Shown piece by piece: positions 45,771-55,094 of a DNA stretch of 64,000 bases (positions within the stretch are counted from its first letter, which is position 1; each line of letters begins with the position of its first letter). A program made the translations under genes and the position numbers. The notes under the pieces are model-generated. The model made no database searches, was not told the DNA's origin, and saw only the letters and a list, made by a program, of their open reading frames with translations. Source of the stretch: Planctomycetaceae bacterium (GTDB taxonomy: Bacteria; Planctomycetota; Planctomycetia; Planctomycetales; Planctomycetaceae); assembly GCA_021732975.1 (NCBI GenBank), contig JAKFWC010000023.1, positions 496,001 to 560,000 on the forward strand, written 5' to 3'.

Positions 45771-48248
45771 ATGAAGCGGGCGTGTCTGAGGGGCGTTTGC
45801 GCTGCGGTCACACTGATCGGCGCGACACCATTGATGGTGTCTGCCGGTGAGGCCGATCTGGATTTGCCTCCCCTTCCCCGGTTTTCGTTTGAATGGAATC
45901 TGCTTTTTCTCGGCATGCTGGTGTGTGTCGTCGGCTTGGCTTTCGGCTATCGCATTTACCGCACGCTCCGTCAGCTTCCCGTCCATCCAGCGCTGCGCGA
46001 TGTTTCCGAGCTGATCTACGGCACCTGCAAGACGTATCTGTGGACGCAGGGCAAACTCATTCTGATGCTGGAATTGATCATCGGCAGCATCATGGCCTAC
46101 TACTTCGGCGTGCTCGAAGAAAAGCCGTGGTTGGATGTGGGCGTGATTCTGCTCTTCAGCATGATCGGCATCGCTGGCAGTTTTGGCGTCGCCTGGTTTG
46201 GCATTCGGGTCAATACGCTGGCCAACGGCCGGGCTGCGTTTGCGGCATTGAAAGGGAAGCCGTTCCCGGTGTTCGATATCCCGCTGCAGGCCGGGATTTC
46301 GATTGGGATGATGCTCATCAGCGTGGAATTGCTGATGATGCTCGCGGTCTTGTTGCTCGTGCCACGGCATTTGGCGGGGCCGTGCTTTATCGGATTCGCG
46401 ATTGGGGAATCGCTCGGAGCCTCGGCGTTGCGGATTGCCGGGGGAATCTTCACCAAGATTGCGGACATCGGGGCCGACCTGATGAAAGTCTTCTTCCGGA
46501 TTAAAGAAGACGACGCCCGCAATCCCGGGGTGATTGCCGATTGCACGGGAGACAACGCGGGTGATTCCGTCGGTCCGACCGCGGACGGCTTTGAAACCTA
46601 CGGGGTCACCGGCGTCGCCTTGATTACGTTCATCAGCCTGGCGATTCGTGCTCCCGGCGGCGGCGATACCGGTGCGTTGCAGTGGCAATTGCTGACGTGG
46701 CTGTTTGCATTGCGCGCACTGATGATCGTCACCTCGATGGCGTCGTACTGGCTCAATCAGCAACTGGCAAAAATGTGGTACGGCAACGTCGACCGCATGA
46801 ACTTTGAAGTGCCGCTGGAAACTTTGGTCTGGTTGACTTCGGTCTTATCCGTCGGTGTGACGTATGCGGCATCCTACTTTTTACTCGGCAACTTGCCGGG
46901 CGACGGCTCGCTGTGGTGGAAGCTCGCGTCCATCATCAGTTGCGGGACTGCGGCCGGGGCGATTATCCCCGCGCTGGTTCGCATGTTTACGTCCACCAGT
47001 TCGTCCCACGTGCGGGAAATTGTGGAAGCCTCGAAAGAAGGCGGGGCGAGTCTCAACGTACTGTCGGGGCTTGTCGCCGGAAACTTTTCCTGCTTCTGGA
47101 TCGGCATGGCCATCGTCGCCCTGATGGCCATCGGGTATGGCTTTGCCGGGTGGGGACCGGAAGCGTTGATGATCCACCCGCAAGCCGCGTCGGTCTTTGC
47201 CTTCGGGCTGATCGCGTTCGGGTTTCTCGGTATGGGACCAGTCACCATCGCCGTCGATTCCTACGGCCCGGTGACCGACAACGCACAATCCGTCTTTGAA
47301 TTATCGATGCTCGAAACGCAGCCCAATGCGGCCGCGGAAATTGAACGCGACTATGGCTTCAAGCCCGATTTCCATCGCGCCAAGCGATTCCTCGAAGAGA
47401 ACGACGGCGCAGGGAACACGTTCAAAGCGACCGCGAAACCCGTGCTCATCGGGACTGCCGTCGTCGGGTCCACCACGCTGATCTTCTCGATCATCATGAT
47501 CCTCACCAATGGCCTCACCACCGGTTTGGCCGAACTCTCGATTCTGCACGCCCCCTTTCTGCTCGGGCTGATTCTTGGTGGCTCCGTGATTTTCTGGTTC
47601 ACTGGGGCGTCGATTCAGGCCGTGACCACAGGAGCGTTCCGGGCCGCGGAATACATCCGTCGACATATCCGCCTCGATGAAGAGATTGGCAAGGCGTCAC
47701 TCGAGGAAAGTCAGAAAGTCGTCCAGATCTGTACAGAATACGCACAGAAAGGGATGCTCAACATCTTTATGGTCGTGCTGTGCATCACTCTTTCGCTGGC
47801 TTGTTTTGAGAACTATCTGTTTATCGGCTATCTGATCTCGATCGCCATCTTTGGACTCTACCAGGCGATCTTCATGGCGAATGCCGGCGGGGCCTGGGAC
47901 AACGCCAAGAAGTTGGTCGAAGTTGAACTCAACATGAAGGGGACCGATCTGCACGCCGCGACCGTGGTGGGCGATACCGTTGGCGATCCGTTCAAAGACA
48001 CGTCCTCGGTGGCCATGAATCCGATCATCAAGTTTACGACGCTGTTCGGTTTGTTGGCGTTGGAAGTGGCGATGCAGTTGTCGGCTCGCGGCCAGGAATC
48101 GATCCGGCAACTCGCCGCATGGGGCTTGATGGCCGTCGCGATGTTCTTTGTTCACCGTTCGTTCTATGGCATGCGGATCAAGGCGGAATCGCTCGATCCC
48201 GATGCCAGTCGCATTGCCTTGGGACAACCCGTCTCGCACGATGCGTGA
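45771..48248 (+). CDS. hppA: Divergent membrane-bound pyrophosphatase
   Basis: 825 aa from ATG at 45771 (GGAAGG upstream). About 16 membrane helices. It hydrolyses pyrophosphate and pumps H+ and/or Na+. Core motifs are present but altered: GGIFTKIADIGADL, DDARNPGVIADCTGDNAGD, then GPTADGFETYGVTG where usual enzymes have GMGADLFESY; also VDSYGPVTDNAQSVFELS, GNTFKATAKP, NAGGAWDNAKK and VVGDTVGDPFKDTSSVAMNPIIK. The Lys in GNTFKAT fits K+-independent enzymes. The N-terminus carries a signal-like helix. Probably in the divergent Na+-regulated H+-pump branch (inference). Confidence 0.92.
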   Translation: MKRACLRGVCAAVTLIGATPLMVSAGEADLDLPPLPRFSFEWNLLFLGMLVCVVGLAFGYRIYRTLRQLPVHPALRDVSELIYGTCKTYLWTQGKLILMLELIIGSIMAYYFGVLEEKPWLDVGVILLFSMIGIAGSFGVAWFGIRVNTLANGRAAFAALKGKPFPVFDIPLQAGISIGMMLISVELLMMLAVLLLVPRHLAGPCFIGFAIGESLGASALRIAGGIFTKIADIGADLMKVFFRIKEDDARNPGVIADCTGDNAGDSVGPTADGFETYGVTGVALITFISLAIRAPGGGDTGALQWQLLTWLFALRALMIVTSMASYWLNQQLAKMWYGNVDRMNFEVPLETLVWLTSVLSVGVTYAASYFLLGNLPGDGSLWWKLASIISCGTAAGAIIPALVRMFTSTSSSHVREIVEASKEGGASLNVLSGLVAGNFSCFWIGMAIVALMAIGYGFAGWGPEALMIHPQAASVFAFGLIAFGFLGMGPVTIAVDSYGPVTDNAQSVFELSMLETQPNAAAEIERDYGFKPDFHRAKRFLEENDGAGNTFKATAKPVLIGTAVVGSTTLIFSIIMILTNGLTTGLAELSILHAPFLLGLILGGSVIFWFTGASIQAVTTGAFRAAEYIRRHIRLDEEIGKASLEESQKVVQICTEYAQKGMLNIFMVVLCITLSLACFENYLFIGYLISIAIFGLYQAIFMANAGGAWDNAKKLVEVELNMKGTDLHAATVVGDTVGDPFKDTSSVAMNPIIKFTTLFGLLALEVAMQLSARGQESIRQLAAWGLMAVAMFFVHRSFYGMRIKAESLDPDASRIALGQPVSHDA

Positions 48249-48328
48249 ACGAATGGGTGACATTCCCACCGGCGTTGTTCCGAGCCCAGGGCGAACGGTT
48301 TGTTGAAGATGGGGAACAAGGCCTGGAT

Positions 48329-48413
48329 GGCCGGGGCTGGAGCGTCTTTGCGAAGCCCCGGAAAACGGACAGCGCTGTCCGTTCCTGGGCTTCCCTTCGG
48401 TCCAGCCCCGGCC
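48329..48413. repeat. Large nested inverted repeat between hppA and malQ
   Basis: Outer arms GGCCGGGGCTGGA (48329-48341) and TCCAGCCCCGGCC (48401-48413) enclose GAAGCCC/GGGCTTC and an inner palindrome AACGGACAGCGCTGTCCGTT. It can form one long, almost continuous hairpin. Confidence 0.8.
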
Positions 48414-48527
48414 TCCCCCGGTTTGTTGCAAACGTCAGTCCTGGTTCCGAGCCCCGGCGGGCTTCTCAGCGGGGCGGGCATCGACTAATCTGGCCGTGCG
48501 GGACAGCGCGCTGGCTGATAATCCCGG

Positions 48528-50066
48528 ATGGAGCCGGTTGGAACTATGCTGAGTCATCGCGCTAGTGGCGTGTTGTTGCACCCCACGTCTTTACCCACCG
48601 CTTACGGAATCGGTGATCTCGGTCCGGAAGCGGTCCGCTGGATCGATTGGCTGGCGGCTGCTGGCCAGAAATACTGGCAGGTGTTACCACTCGTCCCGAC
48701 AGCCAAGGGCGATTCGCCGTACCAATCGCCGTCCGCGTTCGCCGGAAATCCGTGGTTGATCAGTCCCGACAGCCTGCAGCACGATCGCTTGCTGACGGCC
48801 GACGAACTCGCCGATGCATCCCGCAGAGTCGATCTCCAGGCCGCACGAGTGGATTTCCGTGATGCCGAGGATCGCAAGCAGAAATTGCTGGAAGCCGCTG
48901 TAAGCCGGTTCCAGTCCAATCATCGGTTGCGTTCGGAGTTCGACGAGTTCTGCCATACCGAGCGGGACTGGCTCGAATCGCATGCCGAGTTCATGACGCT
49001 GCGCGAAATTAACGAGGGTCGCTGGTGGCTGGAGTGGACGGTTGATGTCACGGGGGACCACCGTTTAACCGCAGCGGGCCGGGACAAACATGCCGCACGA
49101 CTGAGTGTGCACCGGTTGTGGCAATTCCTGTTCTTCCGGCAATGGGATGAGTTGCGCGCGTATGCCCATTCGCGGGGCGTGAAGATCATTGGCGACGTGC
49201 CGATTTACGTTGCCCACGACAGTGCCGATGTATGGGCCAATCGCGTGTGGTTTCAGTTGGATGAGACCGGCCGATCGACCCATGTGGCCGGTGTGCCGCC
49301 CGATTACTTTGCCGCCACCGGGCAGTTGTGGTCGAATCCGCTGTACGATTGGGATGCATTGCAGCGTGATGGCTATCGCTGGTGGATCGCGCGGATGCGG
49401 GCCACCTTGCGACAGGTCGATCTCGTCCGGCTCGATCATTTTCGCGGCTTTGAAGCCTATTGGTCGGTCCCCGCGAGTGAAGAAACCGCCGTCAATGGGG
49501 AATGGATTCCCGGCCCGAACGATGCGTTTCTCGCGGCAATGCGGGATTCGCTCACCGATGAGGAAGGCCAATTGCCGATCATCGCAGAAGATCTCGGCAT
49601 GATCACCGAGGAAGTGCATGCCCTGCGGAAACGGTTCGGTCTACCGGGGATGAATGTCCTGCAATTTCGCTTACCCGGTGCTCCGCACGAACCACCGTTC
49701 CGTCTCGATGAGTTCGACGCAAATTCGGTGGTATACACGGGAACACACGACAACGACACGACCGTCGGATGGTTTGAAACCGAGATTGCCCCTCACTCTG
49801 AGCGGCTGGTTCAACTGCGCAAATTGACGCCCTGTCACCCGCAGAACATCGCATGGGAGTTCATAGAACTGGCATGGCGGTCGAGTTCACTACTAGCCGT
49901 GGCCCCCTTGCAGGACGTACTCGGATTGGGACGCACCGCCCGCATGAACACGCCGGGAACCGCGTTCGGCGACTACGGCAACTGGCAATGGAAGTATGCG
50001 CCGAATATGTTGACCACGGATGCCGCCCATCGTTTGCGTGATCTGACCGCCGCCACAGGACGGTGA
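48528..50066 (+). CDS. malQ: 4-alpha-glucanotransferase
   Basis: 512 aa; ATG at 48528 or 48546 (MLSHRASGVLLHPTSLPT). GH77 enzyme that transfers alpha-1,4-glucan segments in maltodextrin and glycogen metabolism. Signatures: GIGDLGPEAVRWIDWL, KYWQVLPL, catalytic Asp in VRLDHFRGFEAYW, general acid in IIAEDLGMITEEV, third acid in TGTHDNDTTVGWF, and a C-terminal NTPGTAFGDYGNWQWKY. Size is usual for bacterial MalQ. Soluble. No other glycogen gene nearby. Confidence 0.97.
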   Translation: MEPVGTMLSHRASGVLLHPTSLPTAYGIGDLGPEAVRWIDWLAAAGQKYWQVLPLVPTAKGDSPYQSPSAFAGNPWLISPDSLQHDRLLTADELADASRRVDLQAARVDFRDAEDRKQKLLEAAVSRFQSNHRLRSEFDEFCHTERDWLESHAEFMTLREINEGRWWLEWTVDVTGDHRLTAAGRDKHAARLSVHRLWQFLFFRQWDELRAYAHSRGVKIIGDVPIYVAHDSADVWANRVWFQLDETGRSTHVAGVPPDYFAATGQLWSNPLYDWDALQRDGYRWWIARMRATLRQVDLVRLDHFRGFEAYWSVPASEETAVNGEWIPGPNDAFLAAMRDSLTDEEGQLPIIAEDLGMITEEVHALRKRFGLPGMNVLQFRLPGAPHEPPFRLDEFDANSVVYTGTHDNDTTVGWFETEIAPHSERLVQLRKLTPCHPQNIAWEFIELAWRSSSLLAVAPLQDVLGLGRTARMNTPGTAFGDYGNWQWKYAPNMLTTDAAHRLRDLTAATGR

Positions 50067-50134
50067 TAACTCCTGCTCGATTCGTGCGTATTAAGATTCG
50101 CCCGTCGCTCGCGCTCCGGACTGTGTAAGACACC

Positions 50135-50893
50135 ATGCTCGCTTTGTTTGTGATGCAATTGATCGCCGGTATCAGCCTGATGTGGTCACTGATGCCCCGT
50201 CGGCAGGTGACCTCCGGGTTCTTTCGCATCCAGATGTTGCTCGTTTTGGGTTTGAGCGTGCTGGTCGCCCTCGTTGCAGGGAAATTCGGCCAACAGAGCG
50301 GATTAAGCGAGACGGCATTGACTGGGATCGGGATTGTTATGGCCACGCTGGCATTCGTCGGCTCGGTGCTTTGGACGTTGGAGCGACGCGTGCCCGGTGC
50401 GATCTGCGGGTTCGCCGTCAATTGGATCGCGATGGGGGCGCTCGTCCAGGCAGGATGGCATGGCAGCGAGGCCACCTCCGGCGGTGTCTTGCCTCTCGCT
50501 TCACTTTTGGCGACCGCGGCGGTGCTCGGCGGGACGGTGACCGGAATGTTGCTGGGTCACTGGTATCTCACTGCACCGACGATGTCGATTGCCCCGCTCT
50601 CGACATTAACGCGGGTGCTGCTGGTCGCCGTCATCGTGCGGTTGATCGTCTCCGGTCTTTGCTGGTGGACCGGAGGCGACGCGATTCATGGTTCGCTGTT
50701 GTGGAGCTGGTTTGCCCTGCGGTGGATTGCGGGGATCCTTTCGCCGCTGGTCCTTTGCGGAATGACGTTGCGCATTTTACGCTATCGGAATACTCAAGCG
50801 GCGACAGGGGTGCTGTTCGCCGCGGTGATTCTGTCGTTCATCGGCGAGATGTCGGCAACATTGCTGCTGAGCGAATTGCACCGCCCATTTTGA
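50135..50893 (+). CDS. Hypothetical integral membrane protein
   Basis: 252 aa with seven to eight hydrophobic helices. Starts LALFVMQLIAGISLMWSLMP; a conserved-looking GHWYLTAPTMSIAPLSTLTRVLL lies in the middle and MTLRILRYRNTQAATGVLFAAVILSFIGEM near the end. Family not recognised; a small-molecule carrier or sensor cannot be excluded. A palindrome follows the stop codon. Confidence 0.75.
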   Translation: MLALFVMQLIAGISLMWSLMPRRQVTSGFFRIQMLLVLGLSVLVALVAGKFGQQSGLSETALTGIGIVMATLAFVGSVLWTLERRVPGAICGFAVNWIAMGALVQAGWHGSEATSGGVLPLASLLATAAVLGGTVTGMLLGHWYLTAPTMSIAPLSTLTRVLLVAVIVRLIVSGLCWWTGGDAIHGSLLWSWFALRWIAGILSPLVLCGMTLRILRYRNTQAATGVLFAAVILSFIGEMSATLLLSELHRPF

Positions 50894-50900
50894 TACGACA

Positions 50901-50963
50901 CCAGCCCGCAGCGCGAGCAAGGGGGGATTCCTTCCGGACTCCCTTGCTCGCGCTACGGGCTGG
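50901..50963. repeat. Inverted repeat, CCAGCCCGCAGCGCGAGCAAGG family
   Basis: Arms 50901-50924 and 50941-50963, near-perfect. Related copies: 57947-58016 (perfect 29-base arms), 22107-22149 and single arms at 13711-13735 and 50101-50127. Confidence 0.8.
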
Positions 50964-50988
50964 TTCCCACTGACAACGGACCACTCTC

Positions 50989-51468
50989 GTGCATGCCCAC
51001 TTCGACTGCCCCAAATGCCTGAAGAACGACGACGTGGAAGTCGGATCGACGACCTCCACCATTGCGTGCCGACATTGCGGGTGGACGAAGGCGGTCGAGC
51101 AACGCGACTATTCTGCCGATTCGCCGCATCGCTGCCTGATTTGCGGCTGCGACGACCTGTGGCGACAAAAAGACTTCCCGCCACAACTTGGGCTGGCCAT
51201 TGTTGCTGCCGGAATCATCAGCAGCACGATTGCCGTGGCGTACATGCAGCCGACGGTCGCCCTCGGCATTCTGATGGTCTTTGCACTGGCCGACATGGCG
51301 CTCTTCGCCGTGATGAGCGATGCCCTGGTCTGCTATCGCTGTCACGCCCGTTACCGCGGCGCGGTGATTGGGGAGAACCATCCAAAGTTCGATCTCGAAC
51401 TCAACGAACGCTACCGCCAGGAAGCCGCCCGCATGCAGAAGATTCCCGGACAGGCGACGCCACGGTGA
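50989..51468 (+). CDS. Zinc-ribbon protein with two membrane helices
   Basis: 159 aa from GTG at 50989. Paired cysteines CPKC, CRHC and CLICGC near the N-terminus and CYRCHARY later suggest two zinc ribbons. Between them two hydrophobic segments (LGLAIVAAGIISSTIAVAYM, VALGILMVFALADMALFAVM). C-terminal helix NERYRQEAARMQ. Family not recognised. The start is only supported by frame and cysteine spacing. Confidence 0.72.
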   Translation: MHAHFDCPKCLKNDDVEVGSTTSTIACRHCGWTKAVEQRDYSADSPHRCLICGCDDLWRQKDFPPQLGLAIVAAGIISSTIAVAYMQPTVALGILMVFALADMALFAVMSDALVCYRCHARYRGAVIGENHPKFDLELNERYRQEAARMQKIPGQATPR

Positions 51469-51544
51469 GGGATCATCTCGGTGTTTTCGGATGGTGCAAC
51501 GGTTTGATATGATTGACGGTACGAGTTGCAACGAGGGATGAGCC

Positions 51545-51808
51545 GTGGTCTCCGAGCAAGCCCAATCCGTCATTCGCCGCGCGAAAGCATTCTACGAATC
51601 TTCGTTGCGTGATGAGTACGAACGCCAATTTCCGAACCGGTTTCTCTGTATTGAACCCGATTCCGGAAAGAGTTTCCTTGGAGATACGTTTGACGCCGCT
51701 GTGAATGCGGCCCTCGATGAATATCCTGATCGATTGACCTTCACCTTGCAGATTGGTCAACCCGCGGCTCTTCATCTCGGAGTATTGGAGTGTGAAGGGA
51801 ACCGTTGA
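51545..51808 (+). CDS. Small protein paired with a retropepsin-like gene (DUF5678-like)
   Basis: 87 aa from GTG at 51545, preceded by GAGGG. Helix AQSVIRRAKAFYESSLRDEYERQFPNRFLCIEPDSGKSFLGDTFDAAVNAALDEYPDRLTFTLQIG; this pattern resembles DUF5678, small proteins that are often placed next to clan AA aspartic proteases (recalled, not checked). It overlaps the downstream protease gene by 17 bases. The pair could be an antitoxin-toxin-like or substrate-protease module, but no activity is known. Confidence 0.68.
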   Translation: MVSEQAQSVIRRAKAFYESSLRDEYERQFPNRFLCIEPDSGKSFLGDTFDAAVNAALDEYPDRLTFTLQIGQPAALHLGVLECEGNR

Positions 51809-52155
51809 TGAAGCGCATCGAGCATTGATCGATGTGCCGGTTCGGTCGATGAAACAGCAGGCATTCGTGCCGCTCACGGTCTGGATCGATACAGCCTTTA
51901 ACGGCAGTTTGGTTGTACCGCGCGATGCAATCGAGCGTTTGGGTTTGCGGGCGACATCGACAACCGAAGCGATTCTGGCTGACGGCACAACAATTGAGTT
52001 GGAAACTTTTTGCCTGCAAACTGGAATGGTTTGGCTCGGTCTTCCGTATTCAAGTTATTGCTTCCGATAGTCGCTTGCCATTACTGGGAACATCGCTGCT
52101 TGCGGGGCGGCGACTGATCATCGATTATGCATCCGGTGAAGTGACTCTCGACTAG
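51792..52155 (+). pseudogene. Clan AA (retropepsin-like) aspartic protease, frameshifted
   Basis: Read from GTG at 51792: VPLTVWIDTAFNGSLVVPRDAIERLGL holds the Asp-Thr-Ala active site of clan AA. In this frame the protein ends soon after LADGTTIELETFCLQ. In the +1 frame the expected rest continues: FACKLEWFGSVFRIQV, LPLLGTSLLAGRRLIIDYASGEVTLD, the second half of the family. The shift lies in a five-T run at 52007-52011; with four T the frame would be continuous. It could be a sequencing error, a real mutation, or programmed slippage. Joined with the 87-aa gene. Confidence 0.75.
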
Positions 52156-52259
52156 ACGTGAGAGATTGGAAACCGGCGGGCTTGCCGAATCGAAGGAGAT
52201 GATCGCACAATTGGGTTGTTTCCATTCGCCGGCATTCTATTCCTTTAGGCCGTTTTCCG

Positions 52260-55094
52260 GTGGACCTTTCGTCGTCGCGGCTCTACGAAGATCTTGTCGA
52301 CACGTTTCGCGGTGAGTTGTTGATCGATCCGGTGGCCCTTGCGGCGTATGCCTGCGACGGCAGTCTGTTCGAGCAGCGTCCGTTCGCCGTGGCGTGCCCG
52401 CGCGATGTTGTTGATGTCGCGACCGTGGTGCGGTATGCCGCTGAACATGGGTTGACGGTGATTCCACGCGGCGCGGGAACCGGGACAGCGGGGGGAGCGC
52501 TCGGCCATGGGGTCGTCGTCGATTTATCGCGGTTTCTGCGAGAAATTGGGCCGATTGTCAACGGAACGATCCGGGTTGAAACGGGCGTGGTGCTGGACGA
52601 ATTGAACCGGCATCTGCGACGGCAGGGCTGGATGTTTGGCCCGCATCCCCTGGCCACCACCACGACGATCGGTGGAATGCTCGCGGTGAATGCACGTGGG
52701 GCGCGGTCCCTCGCCTTGGGATCCATGCGTGATGCTGTGATTTCGATCGACATGATTACAGCTGACGGCCGCTTCGTCACGATCACCGACGGATCGCGCC
52801 ACGCAGGCTCTTCGCTTCCGACGGAGATCACCGTTCCCGCACTGCGGCTGCTGGATGATCAGCGTTGCACTCACAACGGCTGTGGCGATCACTGGTCGGG
52901 AATCGCCACTGACGACGTGATTCATTGGCCGCGATTGCTGGTCGGCTCCGAAGGATCGTTTGGCATTTTTACGGCGGCGACGTTGCGATTGCAGCGCTTA
53001 CCGGTCTGCCGTGGGGCGGTGCTGCTGGCATTCCGATCATTGGAAGTCGCAATCGCGGCCGTCGCCGATTTGGCTGCACTGCCCATCACAGCCTGTGATT
53101 TGTTCGACCGGCGGTTGATCTCGCTCGCGCGGGAAACGCACAGCCCATGGGCGGATTTGTTTTCGCCCGATGCCGAAGCGGCCCTGCTGATCGAGTGGTT
53201 TGCCGATTCCGAATCGCAACGATCGGACACCTTGAATCAAGTGCTCGGTGTCGCGGCGCGCTCGGGGACCGCGGCGCAAGTCTGCCGGGTCGCGCTGGAT
53301 GACGCCGAAGTGGAAACGTTGTGGACGATGCCGGGAAGCTTGCTGGCGATGTTGTCGCGCTTGCCTGGAACTACGCGGCCGTTGATGATCCTCGCGGATC
53401 TCACCGTGCCCGTTGAGCATCTGGAAACGGCAGTCGTTCAGATTCAACGCGTGCTACAACACCACGGCCTGACGGCAGTACTACACGCCCATGCGGCCAT
53501 CGGATCCCTCCACTTCCGGCCTCTCGCGCCGATTCCCCATCCCGAATCTCTCGCTATGTGGGAGGCCGTGACCCGGGATATCTCTGCGGTGGTAATCGCG
53601 CTCGGCGGTCGTTGCGGCGGCAGTCGCGGGGCAGGCATGGCGTGGTCACAATCCGGTGGTCAACGGGCCGTCGACGAAGCAATTCATGACATTTTCGATC
53701 CCCGTGGTGTCTTCCATCCCGGCAAGCGAACCACTCCCGCCGCTGGGTTTCCGGTCGATCAGTTTCGACAACCGACTTCGGTGACCGTGCAGCCGCTGTT
53801 ATTGAACTGGATCGATTCCCAGGGCTCGCCCCAACTCCTCGATCGCTGTAACGGCTGCGGTCAATGTCGCACGACGGCACCGGCCGAGCGAATGTGCCCG
53901 TTCTTTCGCGAGACCCACGACGAACTCGCCAGCCCGCGCGCCAAGGCCAACGCCATCCGGCAACTCGGGGCGATGCCCGCGGATGTCGATGCGTGGGAAA
54001 CACCGTCCGGGAAACGGTTGCTGGAAACGTGTTTCAACTGCAAGCAGTGTGAGACGGAGTGTCCGTCCGGCGTCGATATTCCGCGCGTGATGATCGAAGC
54101 GAAGGCCCAGCGGGTTGCGACGCATGGGTTATCGCGGGCGCAGTGGTATCTCACACGCATTCCCGATTGGATGCCGTGGCTGCGATACGGAGCCATCGCG
54201 CTGCGGCCGTTCTTGCGACGGGCCTGGTTTCGCTGGCTGGTCGAACGCGTGACTTCCATCACGCGTCATCGCCGGTTCCCCGTCTGGCGGACCAAGCCAT
54301 TCCTGCAAACGGCACCGCGGTCGTGGCGCTTGGCTCCGTCGATACTCAATGACAATGTCGTCGTCCTCTTCATCGATCACGTGGCGAATTGGCACGAACC
54401 CGAAATTGCTGTGGCTGCGGGGCGCGTGCTGGAACATCACGGTTTCCAGGTGCATGTTCCGACCGATCAGTTGCGGGCGGGGATGGATATCATTACGTGT
54501 GGCGATCTAGAGCGGGCCAAAGCCCTCGCCGAAAAGAACATCGCCGTATTGGGGGAATTTGCACGGGCCGGCTGTCCGATTGTTTGTACCGAACCCTCGG
54601 CGGCGCTGTGTCTGAAAGTGGAATACCCACGACTGCTCGATCATCCCGATGCCGCGCTGGTGGCTCGCGCCGCAGACGACATCGGCCATTTTCTGCAACG
54701 ATTACACGGACAGAAGCGATTTCGCACCGATTTTCAGCCGCGCGCGGTCCGTGCGGCGTATCATCAACCGTGCCATCTTCGCGCACTGGGACAATCGGCT
54801 CCGCTGCAGGAATTATGCAGTTTGATTCCGGGGGTCGTGACTCCTAAAATTGAAGCAGGGTGCTCGGGAATGGCGGGCCCCTTCGGTTGGGCGAAAGAAA
54901 CCTACGAACAGTCGGTGGCCTTAGGCCAACCGGTTGCCCGCGCTTGGGAATCCGTCGCCGCTACGGTCGCCCTTTCGGAGTGCAGCAGTTGCCGTCAACA
55001 GTTGGAACATCTGACGCACCGTCGGGCACAGCACCCCTTGCTGTTGCTGGCGGAGGCTTACGGACTGACGCCGGCGACATCACCATCAACGTAA
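52260..55094 (+). CDS. FAD-linked oxidase fused to Fe-S/CCG domains (GlcD-GlpC type)
   Basis: 944 aa from GTG at 52260. N-terminal FAD-binding type 4 domain (AVACPRDVVDVATVVRYAAEHGLTVIPRGAGTGTAGG, WMFGPHPLATTTTIGGMLAVNARG) and C-terminal FAD-oxidase cap, then two ferredoxin motifs CNGCGQC...CP and CFNCKQCETECP, then a GlpC-like part. The second CCG domain keeps its cysteines (HQPCHLRALGQ, GCSGMAG, CSSC), but the first has QLRAGMDII and EPSAAL in place of the usual Cys-Cys and PSC. Likely a D-2-hydroxyacid dehydrogenase feeding electrons to quinone. moaD overlaps its end. Confidence 0.9.
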   Translation: MDLSSSRLYEDLVDTFRGELLIDPVALAAYACDGSLFEQRPFAVACPRDVVDVATVVRYAAEHGLTVIPRGAGTGTAGGALGHGVVVDLSRFLREIGPIVNGTIRVETGVVLDELNRHLRRQGWMFGPHPLATTTTIGGMLAVNARGARSLALGSMRDAVISIDMITADGRFVTITDGSRHAGSSLPTEITVPALRLLDDQRCTHNGCGDHWSGIATDDVIHWPRLLVGSEGSFGIFTAATLRLQRLPVCRGAVLLAFRSLEVAIAAVADLAALPITACDLFDRRLISLARETHSPWADLFSPDAEAALLIEWFADSESQRSDTLNQVLGVAARSGTAAQVCRVALDDAEVETLWTMPGSLLAMLSRLPGTTRPLMILADLTVPVEHLETAVVQIQRVLQHHGLTAVLHAHAAIGSLHFRPLAPIPHPESLAMWEAVTRDISAVVIALGGRCGGSRGAGMAWSQSGGQRAVDEAIHDIFDPRGVFHPGKRTTPAAGFPVDQFRQPTSVTVQPLLLNWIDSQGSPQLLDRCNGCGQCRTTAPAERMCPFFRETHDELASPRAKANAIRQLGAMPADVDAWETPSGKRLLETCFNCKQCETECPSGVDIPRVMIEAKAQRVATHGLSRAQWYLTRIPDWMPWLRYGAIALRPFLRRAWFRWLVERVTSITRHRRFPVWRTKPFLQTAPRSWRLAPSILNDNVVVLFIDHVANWHEPEIAVAAGRVLEHHGFQVHVPTDQLRAGMDIITCGDLERAKALAEKNIAVLGEFARAGCPIVCTEPSAALCLKVEYPRLLDHPDAALVARAADDIGHFLQRLHGQKRFRTDFQPRAVRAAYHQPCHLRALGQSAPLQELCSLIPGVVTPKIEAGCSGMAGPFGWAKETYEQSVALGQPVARAWESVAATVALSECSSCRQQLEHLTHRRAQHPLLLLAEAYGLTPATSPST

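Noticed and set aside
54860..55078. N-terminal extension of moaD
   Set aside because: It would overlap the oxidoreductase gene by more than 200 bases and add a non-homologous Gly/Arg-rich prefix.
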